64,000 bases of DNA from Burkholderia savannae (GCF_001524445.2 NZ_CP013417.1:248001-312000); one strand, 5' to 3'. Shown: positions 1 to 8,858, counted from the stretch's first letter. Notes: a model not told the origin generated them from the sequence alone. A program made the numbers and translations.

Positions 1-1254
1 GGCACCCAGGGCGATGGTTGCAAAAACCTGTGCATTCAAATAGAAGCCAATTTGCGGAGTGAACCAACTGGCTTTGGTAAATCCGAACATGGCGGCCACG
101 TAAGAGCATGCGTAAGAGAAACTGTCCGCCCGAAAGAACACCCAGCCAATCATTACCATCATGATCGTGTAAATCCAGCCGACAAATTTCGGCATCGCAT
201 CCAGCCATTTACCGATTCGGGTGCGTTCCAGCACAAGCAATGATCCGTGGAACGCGCCCCAGAAGACAAAGTTCCAGCTTGCTCCATGCCACAGCCCGCA
301 CAGCAGAAAAACCGTGAACAAATTGATTCGCATGCGCAATGGAGATGTGCGGTTACCGCCAAGCGGGATGTAAAGGTAGTCGCGAAACCACGTGGATAGC
401 GAGATATGCCACCGGCGCCAGAATTCTCGTACCGAGGTTGAGATATAGGGGTAATTGAAGTTCTCGGTGAGTTCGAATCCGAACATTCGGGCGAGCCCGA
501 TTGCCATATCGGAATATCCTGAAAAATCAAAGTAGATCTGAAGCGTGTAGCAGACGATGCCGAACCATGCCATGGGCGTTGAGATGCCCTCCGGCGGAAG
601 GGCGAAGATGCTGTCCGCAGCCTGCCCCAGGACGTTTGCGATCAATACCTTTTTGCCCAGTCCGAACGCGAAACGCTCGACTCCCGAACTGAAGCGCTCG
701 AGTGTGTTGCGTCGATGCAAAATCTGCTCGGCTATATCGTGATAGCGAATGATCGGCCCGGCAACCAGTTGAGGAAATAGGGAGATATAAAGCCCCATGT
801 CAAGAGGGTTGCGTAGCGCGTCTGCTTCCTTCCGATATATGTCTACAATGTATGAAATCGAGTGAAAGGTGAAAAAAGAAATGCCGATGGGCAATACGGT
901 TTCGACGATGCTGGTATGCTTTCCGAGTAGGAAATTGATTAGGCTATCTAAATTGCTTGTTAAAAAGAATGCATACTTATAGTAGATGAGTGCGAGAAGA
1001 TTGATCGTGACGCCGAATGTCAATATCACGAACTGTAGCTTGCGTGAACTAGCGCGGGCGATAAGGAGGCCGATGATCCAGTTGAAGATGATGGATGCCG
1101 CCATCAACAGCAGATATTTTGGCTCGCCCCATGCGTAAAAAGTCAGGCTTGCAATCAGCAGCCAGATGTTGCGAAGCCGGTATGTCAGTGCCCAATAGAG
1201 CCCCAGCGTGATGGGCAGAAACACGTAGAGAAATATTGCCGAGCTAAAAACCAC
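1..1254 (-). CDS. MBOAT family O-acyltransferase, AlgI-like (3' end off window)
   Basis: Membrane-bound O-acyltransferase of the AlgI/PatA type, which moves acyl groups (usually acetyl) across the inner membrane onto an exported polysaccharide or similar acceptor. About 418 codons are inside the window; the family usually has 460-500, so the C-terminus lies off the left edge. Visible marks are many hydrophobic segments, the conserved block EFWRRWHISLSTWFRDYLYI followed by PLGGNR, and the motif LCGLWHGASW, whose histidine is the expected catalytic residue. The GTG start at 1254 is chosen because a GGGGAC ribosome-binding site lies just upstream and the product begins with a typical VFSSAIFLYVFLP segment. 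Base composition is clearly more AT-rich than the T6SS genes, suggesting a different origin. The partner acyl carrier (AlgJ/AlgX-like) would be beyond the edge. Family assignment is secure; substrate is unknown. Confidence 0.9.
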   Translation of the reverse strand, partial: MVFSSAIFLYVFLPITLGLYWALTYRLRNIWLLIASLTFYAWGEPKYLLLMAASIIFNWIIGLLIARASSRKLQFVILTFGVTINLLALIYYKYAFFLTSNLDSLINFLLGKHTSIVETVLPIGISFFTFHSISYIVDIYRKEADALRNPLDMGLYISLFPQLVAGPIIRYHDIAEQILHRRNTLERFSSGVERFAFGLGKKVLIANVLGQAADSIFALPPEGISTPMAWFGIVCYTLQIYFDFSGYSDMAIGLARMFGFELTENFNYPYISTSVREFWRRWHISLSTWFRDYLYIPLGGNRTSPLRMRINLFTVFLLCGLWHGASWNFVFWGAFHGSLLVLERTRIGKWLDAMPKFVGWIYTIMMVMIGWVFFRADSFSYACSYVAAMFGFTKASWFTPQIGFYLNAQVFATIALGA

Positions 1255-1643
1255 GTGGTCCCCGTATTTCTGAGCTAGGCGAGCGGGCCTCGTTGCCGGA
1301 CGCCAGCGGTTGAAAATGTTGGCGGATTATAATACACGGCTGGTTCCTGCGACTCGAGCCAGGCAGCGACGTATCCGGCAGGCTGTCCCGGACGTGCGAT
1401 CAAGCGTTTGCCGTCGAGTCTTTTGATTTCCAATAATTGTCGGATTAATGGTGTCCGCTCGAGGTTGCGGCATCATGCATGTCGCTTGATGCGTCGATGC
1501 TTGGGACTCCGGTGGTGTTGGACGGAGCGAAGCGCAGTTCAACACAGCAGGAAGTGCAAAAAGCACTCCGTGACCGCCGCACGTACTTTCGCGACCGCCG
1601 CGTTTCGCATCGAACTGTTCCGCCAATCCAATTCGATCGGATA
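1255..1643. other. Intergenic region upstream of the MBOAT gene
   Basis: No convincing gene is seen in this 389-base stretch. Read on the minus strand it contains a perfect TATAAT at 1331-1326, about 70 bases before the GTG start of the MBOAT gene, which could be its -10 element. There is no good -35 match at normal spacing, so the promoter is only a suggestion. The local sequence is less GC-rich than the neighbouring operons. Confidence 0.35.
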
Positions 1644-2108
1644 TTAGGAAAGACTCACCGGACTCGCAACGAGCCGAAGCCCCGTCACGGCCGCGATTGC
1701 CGCCGCGGCATGCGCCGGAATGGTCGCGAAGGTCCGCGGTCCTTTGAGCAGAAAGGGCAGCGCGGCAAAGTGCGCCGTCGGCGCGATCGCATTTCGCTTG
1801 AGCCCGAGCGCGGCGAGCGCTTCGTCGACGATGCCGACCACGCCGCCGGGCGACACGAGAACATGTCCCGGCGAAACGTATTCGTCGAGCGTCAGTGCCT
1901 GGCCGACGCTCGAGAGCATGTCGCCGTCGAGCGGGCACGCATAGCCGCCGTACGCCAGAGCCTGATCGCCGAGCAAGCGTGAGCCGAGGCCGCCGTCAAG
2001 GACATGGGCGGATACTTTATGCGTGCGGCCCCATGCGGCTTCTGGAAAATCGGGGATTCGGCGGGAAGTGGAAAGGCTCGATGCCGTCGGGGTAGTGTCG
2101 ACTGCGAG
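1644..2108 (-). pseudogene. LysR-type regulator C-terminal fragment (remnant)
   Basis: The last 80 or so codons read as the end of a LysR-family effector-binding domain: a segment like LDEYVSPGHVLVSPGG, then VDEALAALGL, then FLLKGPRTFATIPAH, ending at a TAA at 1644. There is no helix-turn-helix, no full effector domain and no proper start; the frame is closed by a TAG at 2109-2111 and has only a TTG far inside it. The sequence before the LysR-like part (about 1977-2108) does not look like LysR and may be debris of another gene. It is best called a truncated relic, perhaps the scar of a deletion that also brought in the low-GC MBOAT gene. A short functional protein is unlikely but not excluded. 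Confidence 0.6.
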
Positions 2109-2242
2109 CTATCGTTCAATCATAGACGACGACACGTTAGCGCGCGTCGAACGGCGATTCACGGAGTACGAGCCTTGGTGGTAGCGGTTGCTTTCGAAGA
2201 CGCGTTCAGTATCGATGGTCGAGAACTTGCGTCGACAGAATG

Positions 2243-2265
2243 AAAAGCCCGGCATCCCCCGGGCT
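2243..2265 (-). terminator. Rho-independent terminator after tssL
   Basis: On the minus strand AGCCCGG pairs with CCGGGCT (7 bp, 6-base loop) and is followed by TTTT. It lies 9 bases beyond the tssL stop and closes the tssJ-tssK-tssL transcript. Confidence 0.7.
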
Positions 2266-2273
2266 CCCCACGA

Positions 2274-3059
2274 TCAAGGCAACGAAATCGTCAAATTAGC
2301 GGACTCCGGCCCGACCTTGATGACCTGCGAATAAGGCGCGAGCGCTCGCACCGTGCTGCCCTTCAGGTACGTATTGAGCCCGACGAACGCGAGCAATCCG
2401 ACGAGCGTGAACACCGCTCCGATCGCCCACAGCGGCACCTCGCGCTTGAGCCGATGCGAGATCTGGTCCGGCAGCGGCCAATGCGGCGCGAACGGCGCGC
2501 GCTTGCCCTTCATGTTCGCGATTTCGTCGCCGAGCCGCGCGGTCAGATACGCGAGCTTCTCCGGTCCTTCGAGCAGGTACTTGCCCTGAAACCCGAGCAG
2601 CAGGCACATGTGGAACACCTCGAGCGATTGCAGCCGCGCCGCGCCCTGCGCACGACATTCTTCGAGGTACTGATAGAACTTCTCTCCCGCGAGCTGCTCG
2701 CCGAACAGCACGAGCTGAAGCGGCCGGCGTTCCCAGTCCGCGCGGATCTTGAACTGCGACGACAACACCGATTCGTCGATCGCCGCGCAAAACGCGAACT
2801 TCGCCGCATACACGTCGTCGGCGGCGATGTTGAGCTTCTTCGCGCCGCGCTCGAAATCGCCGAGGAATTCCTGGATGCGCGTGCCGAACTCCGACGCGTT
2901 GCCGGGCTCGCGGCCGTTCTTCAGCAAGAACAGCATGAAGAAGCCGTCGTACAGCAGATCGAGGAGCGAGCGCGCCTGGAAGCCGGCGTCGGTCGACGAC
3001 ACCGTTTGCGGCGCGGGAGGCGGCGTGTTGCCGCCGAAGAGGGAGGGCGCGTAGCTCAT
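2274..3059 (-). CDS. tssL: T6SS inner-membrane protein TssL (DotU/IcmH family)
   Basis: TssL is the inner-membrane, mainly cytoplasmic component that binds TssM and TssJ to form the membrane complex of the type VI secretion system. The 261-residue product has a DotU domain over roughly residues 30-200, with AAIDE near 92-96 and LGFQGKY near 155-161, and one C-terminal transmembrane helix at about 209-227. It stops shortly after that helix, so it has no peptidoglycan-binding OmpA extension; a separate OmpA-type gene at 16427-17353 probably supplies that function. Its ATG overlaps the stop of tssK in an ATGA, indicating translational coupling. Function is assigned from family membership and from the complete T6SS context, both strong. 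Confidence 0.95.
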   Translation of the reverse strand: MSYAPSLFGGNTPPPAPQTVSSTDAGFQARSLLDLLYDGFFMLFLLKNGREPGNASEFGTRIQEFLGDFERGAKKLNIAADDVYAAKFAFCAAIDESVLSSQFKIRADWERRPLQLVLFGEQLAGEKFYQYLEECRAQGAARLQSLEVFHMCLLLGFQGKYLLEGPEKLAYLTARLGDEIANMKGKRAPFAPHWPLPDQISHRLKREVPLWAIGAVFTLVGLLAFVGLNTYLKGSTVRALAPYSQVIKVGPESANLTISLP

Positions 3060-4402
3060 GACGTGACGGCGATCAGTTCAAATTTGAGATCGTTGATTCC
3101 GGACGGCGCGTAGATCATCGCCGACTGGGCCTGCAGCATCCGCTCATAGAGCGGGCTGCGCGCATCGAGTGCGAAATAGCATGCGCCCGGGCGCACGGGA
3201 ATCGCGGGCGGCACCTGCGGCGTGTACGAAAGGCGCACGCCCGGCATCGCGGACAGCACGAGCTTGTCGACGTCGTCCGGCGCGCCCACCTTGAAGCGCG
3301 CGGGCACGGCCTCGACGAGCTCGACCGACGGCATGTCGGCCGACACCGCGAGATAGAACGCGGTCTTGTCGTCGATCTTGCCGGAATCGAGCCGCCCGAC
3401 GTGGAACGACGGCCGCACTTCCTCGAGCGTGATCGCGAAGTAGCGCGTCGAGATCACGGTTTCGAGCAGGTCGCGCAGGATCGTGTCGAGGCGCGCGAAG
3501 CCGGGGCCCGGATCGTCGTGCCGATAGGCGGGCAGATCGGCGAGCACGTAGCCCTTCGAAAACGTCATCAGTTGGCCGGCGAGGCGCAACAGCTCCTGGA
3601 ACAGCCGCTCCGGATGCAGCGCCGAATGCTGATGCAGGTGCGCGAGCGCGGCGAACGCGGCGCTCGCCGTGTGCAGCAGCCAGAACGAGGCGATGTCGCC
3701 CGAGCGGAATTCGATGATGTTCTTCGTCGGCTCGCGATGAAAGCCGTACAGCGCGTTCACCTTCGCCTGCAGCGCGTCGATCAGTTGGCGCAGGCGCTGA
3801 TGCAGGATCGGCGACGCCTCGATCGCGAGGCACGGCGGCACGAAGCTGTCGTCGATCTCGAAGCCGGACGTCGCGGTGCGGCGCACGCGCACGAGCGGAA
3901 TCGACAGCAACTGATCGCGCGGCTCGCTGTGCGCAATCAGCTTGACGTTGGTCTTCAGGAACGTGATGTCGGCTTCGGCTGCATCGGTGAAGTGGTCTGC
4001 GACGCTCGCGCGATCGCTGACGAAGCGCGACACGAAGCCCGCGTCGCGGCTCTCCGCGTAGTTCGAGCCCGTCTCGCGCAGCGGGTGCAGCGCCAGGTAG
4101 AACGTGAATTCGTTGATGCCCTCGGGTAGCGTGTCGAGCGCGATGGGCGGCGGCAGCTCGTCGGCTTGCGGCGCCGAGTAGAGCGCGCCGTCCGGGAACA
4201 CGAGCGACAGTTCGCTTGCGCGCAGTACGTTGCTGCCGAGCGCGTCGCGATCGAACCGCACCGAACGCACGCCCCAGTTGTACGGCTGGATCGCCTGAAT
4301 CGATTCGAAGAGGCGCGCCTCGTGATACGCGTCCTGCCGCTGAAAGTGCTGCGGCCTCAGAAAGAGGCCTTCCCCCCAGAGCACCTTGGCCGAATAACTC
4401 AT
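3056..4402 (-). CDS. tssK: T6SS baseplate protein TssK
   Basis: TssK is the trimeric baseplate component that links the TssEFG wedges to the TssJLM membrane complex. The 448-residue product has the usual family length and the characteristic start MSYSAKVLWGEGLFLRPQHF. The ATG at 4402 is the first codon before this conserved N-terminus. It is the middle gene of a leftward tssJ-tssK-tssL group: 108 bases separate it from tssJ and it overlaps tssL by four bases. It has no signal peptide or membrane helix, in keeping with a cytoplasmic location. Confidence 0.96.
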   Translation of the reverse strand: MSYSAKVLWGEGLFLRPQHFQRQDAYHEARLFESIQAIQPYNWGVRSVRFDRDALGSNVLRASELSLVFPDGALYSAPQADELPPPIALDTLPEGINEFTFYLALHPLRETGSNYAESRDAGFVSRFVSDRASVADHFTDAAEADITFLKTNVKLIAHSEPRDQLLSIPLVRVRRTATSGFEIDDSFVPPCLAIEASPILHQRLRQLIDALQAKVNALYGFHREPTKNIIEFRSGDIASFWLLHTASAAFAALAHLHQHSALHPERLFQELLRLAGQLMTFSKGYVLADLPAYRHDDPGPGFARLDTILRDLLETVISTRYFAITLEEVRPSFHVGRLDSGKIDDKTAFYLAVSADMPSVELVEAVPARFKVGAPDDVDKLVLSAMPGVRLSYTPQVPPAIPVRPGACYFALDARSPLYERMLQAQSAMIYAPSGINDLKFELIAVTS

Positions 4403-4510
4403 GTCAAATCCGCTTAAATGTGATTGGGCCGTTGGTCGGTTAATTCGCGCCGCATTCGGCGAGCGAATCGTTAATCTTTGTCAAATGACTTTTAAATGCC
4501 ATCTCGAATT

Positions 4511-5125
4511 TCACCCGCAGTTCACCGACGAGAGCAAGTCGAGCCGCTCGGTCGGCATGCCTTGCTGCGAAGGAATGACGGTGCCGCCCGTCACGGTCAT
4601 CGCGCAGTTGTGCAGGCCGATGATTATGCCGGATTTCTCGGATTTCGCAGGATCGAAAGTCAGCTTCCAGCGCTGCAGCGCCGGGTCGCGAAAGAGTGCG
4701 ACGACGCCGAACGCCTGCGCTTCGCGCGACACCTTTTCGGTCGCGTTATAGCGCTGTCCGGGAATCAGCGTGATTTCGCGCACGCTCAGCAGATCGGCGC
4801 CGAGCGCGGTCTTTTCCTTCGCCGGATCGGTGAAGCTGTCGAACGGCGCCTGCTGGAACGACGTCGGATCTTTCAGCGCATAGAGGCGCACGACGAGCGC
4901 GAGCGGGCGGCTGTCGTTCGCGGCGTTGAGGTTCGGCGCCGCGTAGAGCGTCAGGCCGAGATTGCGCGGCGGCTTCTGCGAATCGGGCACGTCGGGCTTG
5001 CCGACGCCCACCATCTGCAGCGCGGCGCTGCCCGCCGAGCCGAGGAGCGGCACGGCGGCCGCGCAGCCGCCGAGCAGGATGCAGGCGGCGAGCGGCAGCG
5101 CGTAACGAGTCACAAGCGGATTCAT
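4511..5125 (-). CDS. tssJ: T6SS outer-membrane lipoprotein TssJ
   Basis: TssJ is the lipoprotein that anchors the T6SS membrane complex in the outer membrane by contacting periplasmic TssM. The 204-residue product starts with a lipoprotein signal peptide whose lipobox LLGGC places the acylated cysteine at residue 21. The frame stays open upstream to 5305, but the ATG at 5125 is chosen because only this start gives a correct signal peptide. The mature part has the short beta-rich domain typical of the family (segments such as LVVRLYALKDPTSFQQAPF). It is the first gene of the leftward tssJKL group and diverges from the main T6SS operon. Confidence 0.93.
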   Translation of the reverse strand: MNPLVTRYALPLAACILLGGCAAAVPLLGSAGSAALQMVGVGKPDVPDSQKPPRNLGLTLYAAPNLNAANDSRPLALVVRLYALKDPTSFQQAPFDSFTDPAKEKTALGADLLSVREITLIPGQRYNATEKVSREAQAFGVVALFRDPALQRWKLTFDPAKSEKSGIIIGLHNCAMTVTGGTVIPSQQGMPTERLDLLSSVNCG

Positions 5126-5500
5126 CGATTTTTCCGGGCGCGGCGCCCTTTGTTCCCTGTCAAAACTATCAGTTGCTTTGCCGATTTGGCGGCACAAAAA
5201 TTCTGCCTCTTCAAATGCCCGACGGATCGCGATCAATGCCGCGACATTCGGAAAAATTTTCCACTGAATGGGCGAAATAGAATTGCTTTGCGGCAATAAT
5301 TGCATTGGAAGCGGTACACGTGCGATTCCCCGAGCGTGCGCGGCCGTGTCGGGCGGCGCGCTGCGCGGCTTTTAAAACGGCCGCCCTTCACGCGAACATT
5401 GAATTATGAAAAATTGATCGGTACTATACCCGCGCGCTTGTAGCAAAGCAAAATCACGAATTCTCAACGATTTAAAACTCCCGCGCCGGGGATATAAACG
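5126..5500. other. Divergent T6SS intergenic region with promoter candidates
   Basis: This 375-base region separates tssJ from the tagM-like gene and must hold the starts of both T6SS transcripts. It is notably AT-rich for this genome. No gene is seen. The best sigma70-type match rightward is listed separately; none of the leftward matches is convincing. Confidence 0.6.
5399..5427 (+). promoter_or_regulatory. Candidate promoter of the main T6SS operon
   Basis: TTGAAT at 5399-5404 and TACTAT at 5422-5427 are separated by exactly 17 bases and lie about 75 bases before the tagM-like ATG. Each hexamer matches consensus at four of six positions, so this is a plausible but unproven sigma70 promoter. 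Confidence 0.4.
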
Positions 5501-6172
5501 ATGAAAGACCGTCTCTTCGCAAAATTTTCTGGGGTAGTGTTGGCCTGCGGCATCATCGCCGGTTGCGTATCGCAGCCGACGCCGCCGACGGCCGAAGCGT
5601 TCAACAAGTCGTTGGCGGATGCCGACGCGGTGGCGAAGGCAGGCGATCAGGACCGCGCGATCGGTCTCTACCAGCAACTCGCGAAATCCGATCCGACGCG
5701 CGAAGAGCCGTGGTCGCGGATCGCGCAGATCCAGTTCCAGCAGGGTCACTACGGTCAGGCGATCGTCGCCGCACAGGAAGCGTTGCAGCGCGACAAGACC
5801 GACCGTCAGGCGAAGAGCGTGCTCGCCGTTGCGGGCCTGCGCATCGCGACCGAATCGCTCGGCGAGCTGCGTCAGGATTCGTCGCTCGCGGGCGACGCGA
5901 AGTCGGACGCGCAAGCGCTCGCGAAGCAGTTGCGCGATACGCTCGGCGAGGCCGCGCTGTTCCCGCCCGAGCAGCAGCTGACGAAGCCCGTCGTGAAAAA
6001 GCGCCGTATCGTGCGCCGCGCGAAGCCCGTGCACGAGGCCGCGCCGGTCGAGAACGCGACGGCGGCAGCGCCCACGGCGCCCGCCGCCCCCGCCGCGCCC
6101 GTCGCGCCTCCTGCCACCACGTCGGCGCCCGCCAAGGCGGCGGGCGGCGATCCGTTCAGCGCGCTGCGTTAA
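5501..6172 (+). CDS. T6SS-associated TPR lipoprotein (TagM-like)
   Basis: A 223-residue predicted outer-membrane lipoprotein that leads the rightward T6SS operon. The signal peptide ends in IIAGC, giving an acylated cysteine at residue 22. Residues 30 to 110 contain helical pairs of tetratricopeptide type (DQDRAIGLYQQLAKSDPT and HYGQAIVAAQEALQRD are TPR-like). The rest is a basic stretch (VVKKRRIVRRAKP) and an Ala/Pro-rich low-complexity tail that may span towards peptidoglycan. Burkholderia T6SS-1 clusters carry such a gene at this place, called TagM by some authors; I infer that identity from position and architecture. Its exact role is not established from the sequence. The ATG follows a GGGGAT-type ribosome-binding site. 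Confidence 0.75.
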   Translation: MKDRLFAKFSGVVLACGIIAGCVSQPTPPTAEAFNKSLADADAVAKAGDQDRAIGLYQQLAKSDPTREEPWSRIAQIQFQQGHYGQAIVAAQEALQRDKTDRQAKSVLAVAGLRIATESLGELRQDSSLAGDAKSDAQALAKQLRDTLGEAALFPPEQQLTKPVVKKRRIVRRAKPVHEAAPVENATAAAPTAPAAPAAPVAPPATTSAPAKAAGGDPFSALR

Positions 6173-6211
6173 GCCGCCGCGCTCGATCCACACACCAAAC
6201 GGGAGCCGTCG

Positions 6212-6730
6212 ATGGCGAAGAAAGAAAGCATTCAAAAGCGCTTGCAGAAAGTGCGGCCGCCCCGCGTCCAACTGACGTACGAAGTCGAACGGGGCGACGC
6301 GATCGAGATCAAGGAACTGCCGTTCGTCGTCGGGGTCGTCGGCGATCTGGCCGGGCAGTCGGAAGTCGAGCAGCCGAAGCTGCGCGATCGCAAGTTCGTC
6401 AACATCGACCGCGACAACTTCGACGACGTGATGAAGGCGATCGAGCCGCGCGCGACGTTCCAGGTGGAGAACCGCCTGAGCGACGCGGGCGGCAAGTTCG
6501 CGGTCGATCTGAAGTTTCGATCGATCAATGATTTCAATCCGGACGAGGTCGTCGGGCAGGTCGAGCCGCTGCGCCGCCTGCTCGAGGCGCGCTCGAAGCT
6601 CGCCGACTTGCGCAACAAGCTCGCCGGCAACGACAAGCTCGAAGATCTGCTGAGCGAGGTGCTGTCGAACACGCAGCAGCTCGAAGCGCTGAAGAAGAGC
6701 GCGGACGGCGGCGATAAGCAGGGCGAATGA
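6212..6730 (+). CDS. tssB: T6SS contractile sheath small subunit TssB
   Basis: TssB (VipA) pairs with TssC to build the contractile sheath around the Hcp tube. The 172-residue product is of standard length and shows the family start MAKKESIQKRLQKVRPPRVQ, the block VEQPKLRDRKFVNIDRDN and the C-terminal helix AEDLLSEV-like region that carries the ClpV/TssC contacts. The ATG is preceded by GGGAG. It lies 39 bases after the tagM-like gene and 16 bases before tssC, as expected for an operon. It is a cytoplasmic protein. Confidence 0.97.
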   Translation: MAKKESIQKRLQKVRPPRVQLTYEVERGDAIEIKELPFVVGVVGDLAGQSEVEQPKLRDRKFVNIDRDNFDDVMKAIEPRATFQVENRLSDAGGKFAVDLKFRSINDFNPDEVVGQVEPLRRLLEARSKLADLRNKLAGNDKLEDLLSEVLSNTQQLEALKKSADGGDKQGE

Positions 6731-6746
6731 GTAACGGGGTGGCGAT

Positions 6747-8237
6747 ATGAACCAGCAAACGGCTGCGGCCCAATCGACCGGCGCTCAAGCCGGCACGGAA
6801 TCCACGCTGCTCGACGAGATCGTCGAGAAGAGCAAGGTTGCGAAATCCGAATCCGAGCATGCGCGCGCGAAGGACCTGATCGGCGAGCTCGTCAATCAGG
6901 TGCTCGACGGCACGGTGGTCGTATCGGACAACCTGTCGGCGACGATCGACGCGCGCGTCGCGGAGCTCGACCGCCTGATCTCGTCGCAGCTCTCGGCCGT
7001 GATGCATGCGGCCGAGTTCCAGCGTCTCGAGAGCACGTGGCGCGGGCTCGATTATCTGGTGAAGGAAAGCAACACCGGCTCGACGATCAAGATCAAGGCA
7101 CTGCACGCGCCGAAGCGCGATCTCGTGCGCGACTTCAAGAACGCGACCGAGTTCGATCAGAGCGCGCTCTTCAAGAAGGTGTACGAAGAAGAGTTCGGCA
7201 CGTTCGGCGGCTCGCCGTTCGGCGTGCTGGTGGGCGACTACGAGATCTCGCGCCAGCCGGAAGACCAGTATTTCATCGAGCAGATGTCGCACGTCGCGGC
7301 GGCCGCGCACGCGCCGTTCGTCGCGTCGGCGGCGCCCGAGCTGCTCGGCCTCGAGTCGTTCGCGGATCTCGGCAAGCCGCGCGATCTCGGCAAGGTGTTC
7401 GACACCGTCGAGTACGCGAAGTGGAAGTCGTTCCGCGATTCCGAGGATTCGCGCTACGTCGGCCTCACGCTGCCGCGTTTCCTCGGCCGCCTGCCGTTCA
7501 ATCCGAAGGACGGCGCGATCGCGGAGAGCTTCAACTTCGTCGAGGACGTCGACGGCACCGATCACGACAAGTACCTGTGGTGCAACGCCTCCTGGGCGTT
7601 CGCGGCGCGCCTGACGGCCGCGTTCGACGACTTCGGCTGGTGCGCGGCGATTCGCGGCGTCGAGGGCGGCGGCCTGGTCGAGGATCTGCCGACGCATACG
7701 TTCAAGACGGACGACGGCGAAATCGCGCTCAAGTGCCCGACCGAAATCGCGATCACCGACCGCCGCGAGAAGGAGCTGAGCGACCTCGGCTTCATCCCGC
7801 TCGTGCATTGCAAGAATTCCGATTACGCCGCGTTCTTCGCCGCGCAGTCGGTGCAGAAACCAAAGAAATACAGCACCGACAGCGCCAATGCGAACGCCGT
7901 CCTGTCCGCTCAGCTGCAGTACATCTTCTCGGTATCGCGCATCGCGCATTATCTGAAGGCGATGATGCGCGACAAGATCGGCAGCTTCGCGTCCGCGCAG
8001 AACGTCGAGACGTTCCTCAATCGCTGGATCTCGCAGTACGTGTTGCTCGACGACGACGCGACCCAGGAACAGAAGGCGCAGTTCCCGCTGCGCGAAGCCT
8101 CCGTACAAGTGTCAGAGATTCCGGGCAAGCCGGGTGCGTATCGTTCGGTCGCGTTTCTGCGTCCGCACTTCCAGCTCGACGAATTGTCGATTTCTCTGCG
8201 CCTTGTCGCTGACTTGCCCAAACCGGCAAATTCATAA
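6747..8237 (+). CDS. tssC: T6SS contractile sheath large subunit TssC
   Basis: TssC (VipB) is the large sheath subunit; six TssBC protomers per ring contract to drive the Hcp tube outwards. The product has 496 residues, the usual length. Visible family blocks include LDRLISSQLSAVMHAAEFQ, LESTWRGLDYLV, FIEQMSHVAAAAHAPF and, near the C-terminus, the segment around FLRPHFQLDELSISLRLVA. The start at 6747 follows the tssB stop by 16 bases with a GGGGTGG ribosome-binding site. Next gene is hcp. Confidence 0.97.
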   Translation: MNQQTAAAQSTGAQAGTESTLLDEIVEKSKVAKSESEHARAKDLIGELVNQVLDGTVVVSDNLSATIDARVAELDRLISSQLSAVMHAAEFQRLESTWRGLDYLVKESNTGSTIKIKALHAPKRDLVRDFKNATEFDQSALFKKVYEEEFGTFGGSPFGVLVGDYEISRQPEDQYFIEQMSHVAAAAHAPFVASAAPELLGLESFADLGKPRDLGKVFDTVEYAKWKSFRDSEDSRYVGLTLPRFLGRLPFNPKDGAIAESFNFVEDVDGTDHDKYLWCNASWAFAARLTAAFDDFGWCAAIRGVEGGGLVEDLPTHTFKTDDGEIALKCPTEIAITDRREKELSDLGFIPLVHCKNSDYAAFFAAQSVQKPKKYSTDSANANAVLSAQLQYIFSVSRIAHYLKAMMRDKIGSFASAQNVETFLNRWISQYVLLDDDATQEQKAQFPLREASVQVSEIPGKPGAYRSVAFLRPHFQLDELSISLRLVADLPKPANS

Positions 8238-8309
8238 GCGAGCTGAGATCGCCCGGGCGGGCCGCCTGGGTAGGACGTTAAAACCACCTCTTTGGGGAGT
8301 CGAAAGACC

Positions 8310-8813
8310 ATGTTACACATGCATCTGAAGTTCGGTAATCCGGCCATCAAGGGCGAGTCCGCGGACAAGGACCACGCCGGCTGGATCGAACTGAAATCCT
8401 GGGATCACTCGATCGTTCAGCCGCGTTCGGCAACCGCTTCGACCGCGGGCGGCCACACGTCGACGCGCTGCGAGCACGGCGACATGGTGTTCACGAAGGA
8501 AATCGATTCGTCGAGCCCGCTGCTGTATCAGCACGCGTCGGGCGGCACGACGTTCGACGAAGTGACGATCGATTTTCTGCGCGCGGACGGCGAGGGCGAG
8601 CGCGTGAAGTATCTCGAGATCAAGCTGAAGTACGTGATCATCTCGAGCATCGCGCCGAGCGTGCATAACGAGGGCCTGCCGATCGAGACCTTCTCGCTGA
8701 AGTATGCGGCGGTGCAGTGGAAGCAGACCCAGCAGAAGATCGGCGGCAACCAGGGCGGCAACACGCAGGGCGCCTGGAGCCTCACGAAGAACGACAAGAC
8801 CTACGCGGTCTAA
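8310..8813 (+). CDS. hcp: T6SS tube protein Hcp (TssD)
   Basis: Hcp forms the hexameric rings of the inner tube and is exported in bulk when the sheath fires. The 167-residue product begins MLHMHLKFGNPAIKGES and contains the beta-barrel landmarks HAGWIELKSWDHSIVQ and FLRADGEGERVKYLEIKLKY. The ATG at 8310 is preferred over an upstream in-frame TTG because GGGGAG sits 9 bases before it. A 14-bp hairpin immediately after the stop separates hcp from tssE and may set hcp messenger level apart from the low-copy baseplate genes. Confidence 0.97.
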   Translation: MLHMHLKFGNPAIKGESADKDHAGWIELKSWDHSIVQPRSATASTAGGHTSTRCEHGDMVFTKEIDSSSPLLYQHASGGTTFDEVTIDFLRADGEGERVKYLEIKLKYVIISSIAPSVHNEGLPIETFSLKYAAVQWKQTQQKIGGNQGGNTQGAWSLTKNDKTYAV

Positions 8814-8821
8814 GTTCGATG

Positions 8822-8858
8822 CGGGAACGGGGCACGGCGCGTGCCCCGTTCCCGTTTT
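8822..8858 (+). terminator. Intra-operon hairpin after hcp (partial terminator or stabiliser)
   Basis: CGGGAACGGGGCAC at 8822-8835 pairs perfectly with GTGCCCCGTTCCCG at 8841-8854 around a 5-base loop, followed by TTTT. It lies 8 bases after the hcp stop, inside the operon and 12 bases before tssE. It has all the parts of a rho-independent terminator and would allow more hcp than downstream message, or protect the hcp 3' end. Confidence 0.8.

Noticed and set aside
2274..3059. TssL with a fused peptidoglycan-binding domain
   Set aside because: The protein ends about 30 residues after its membrane helix; the OmpA domain is in a separate gene at 16427-17353.
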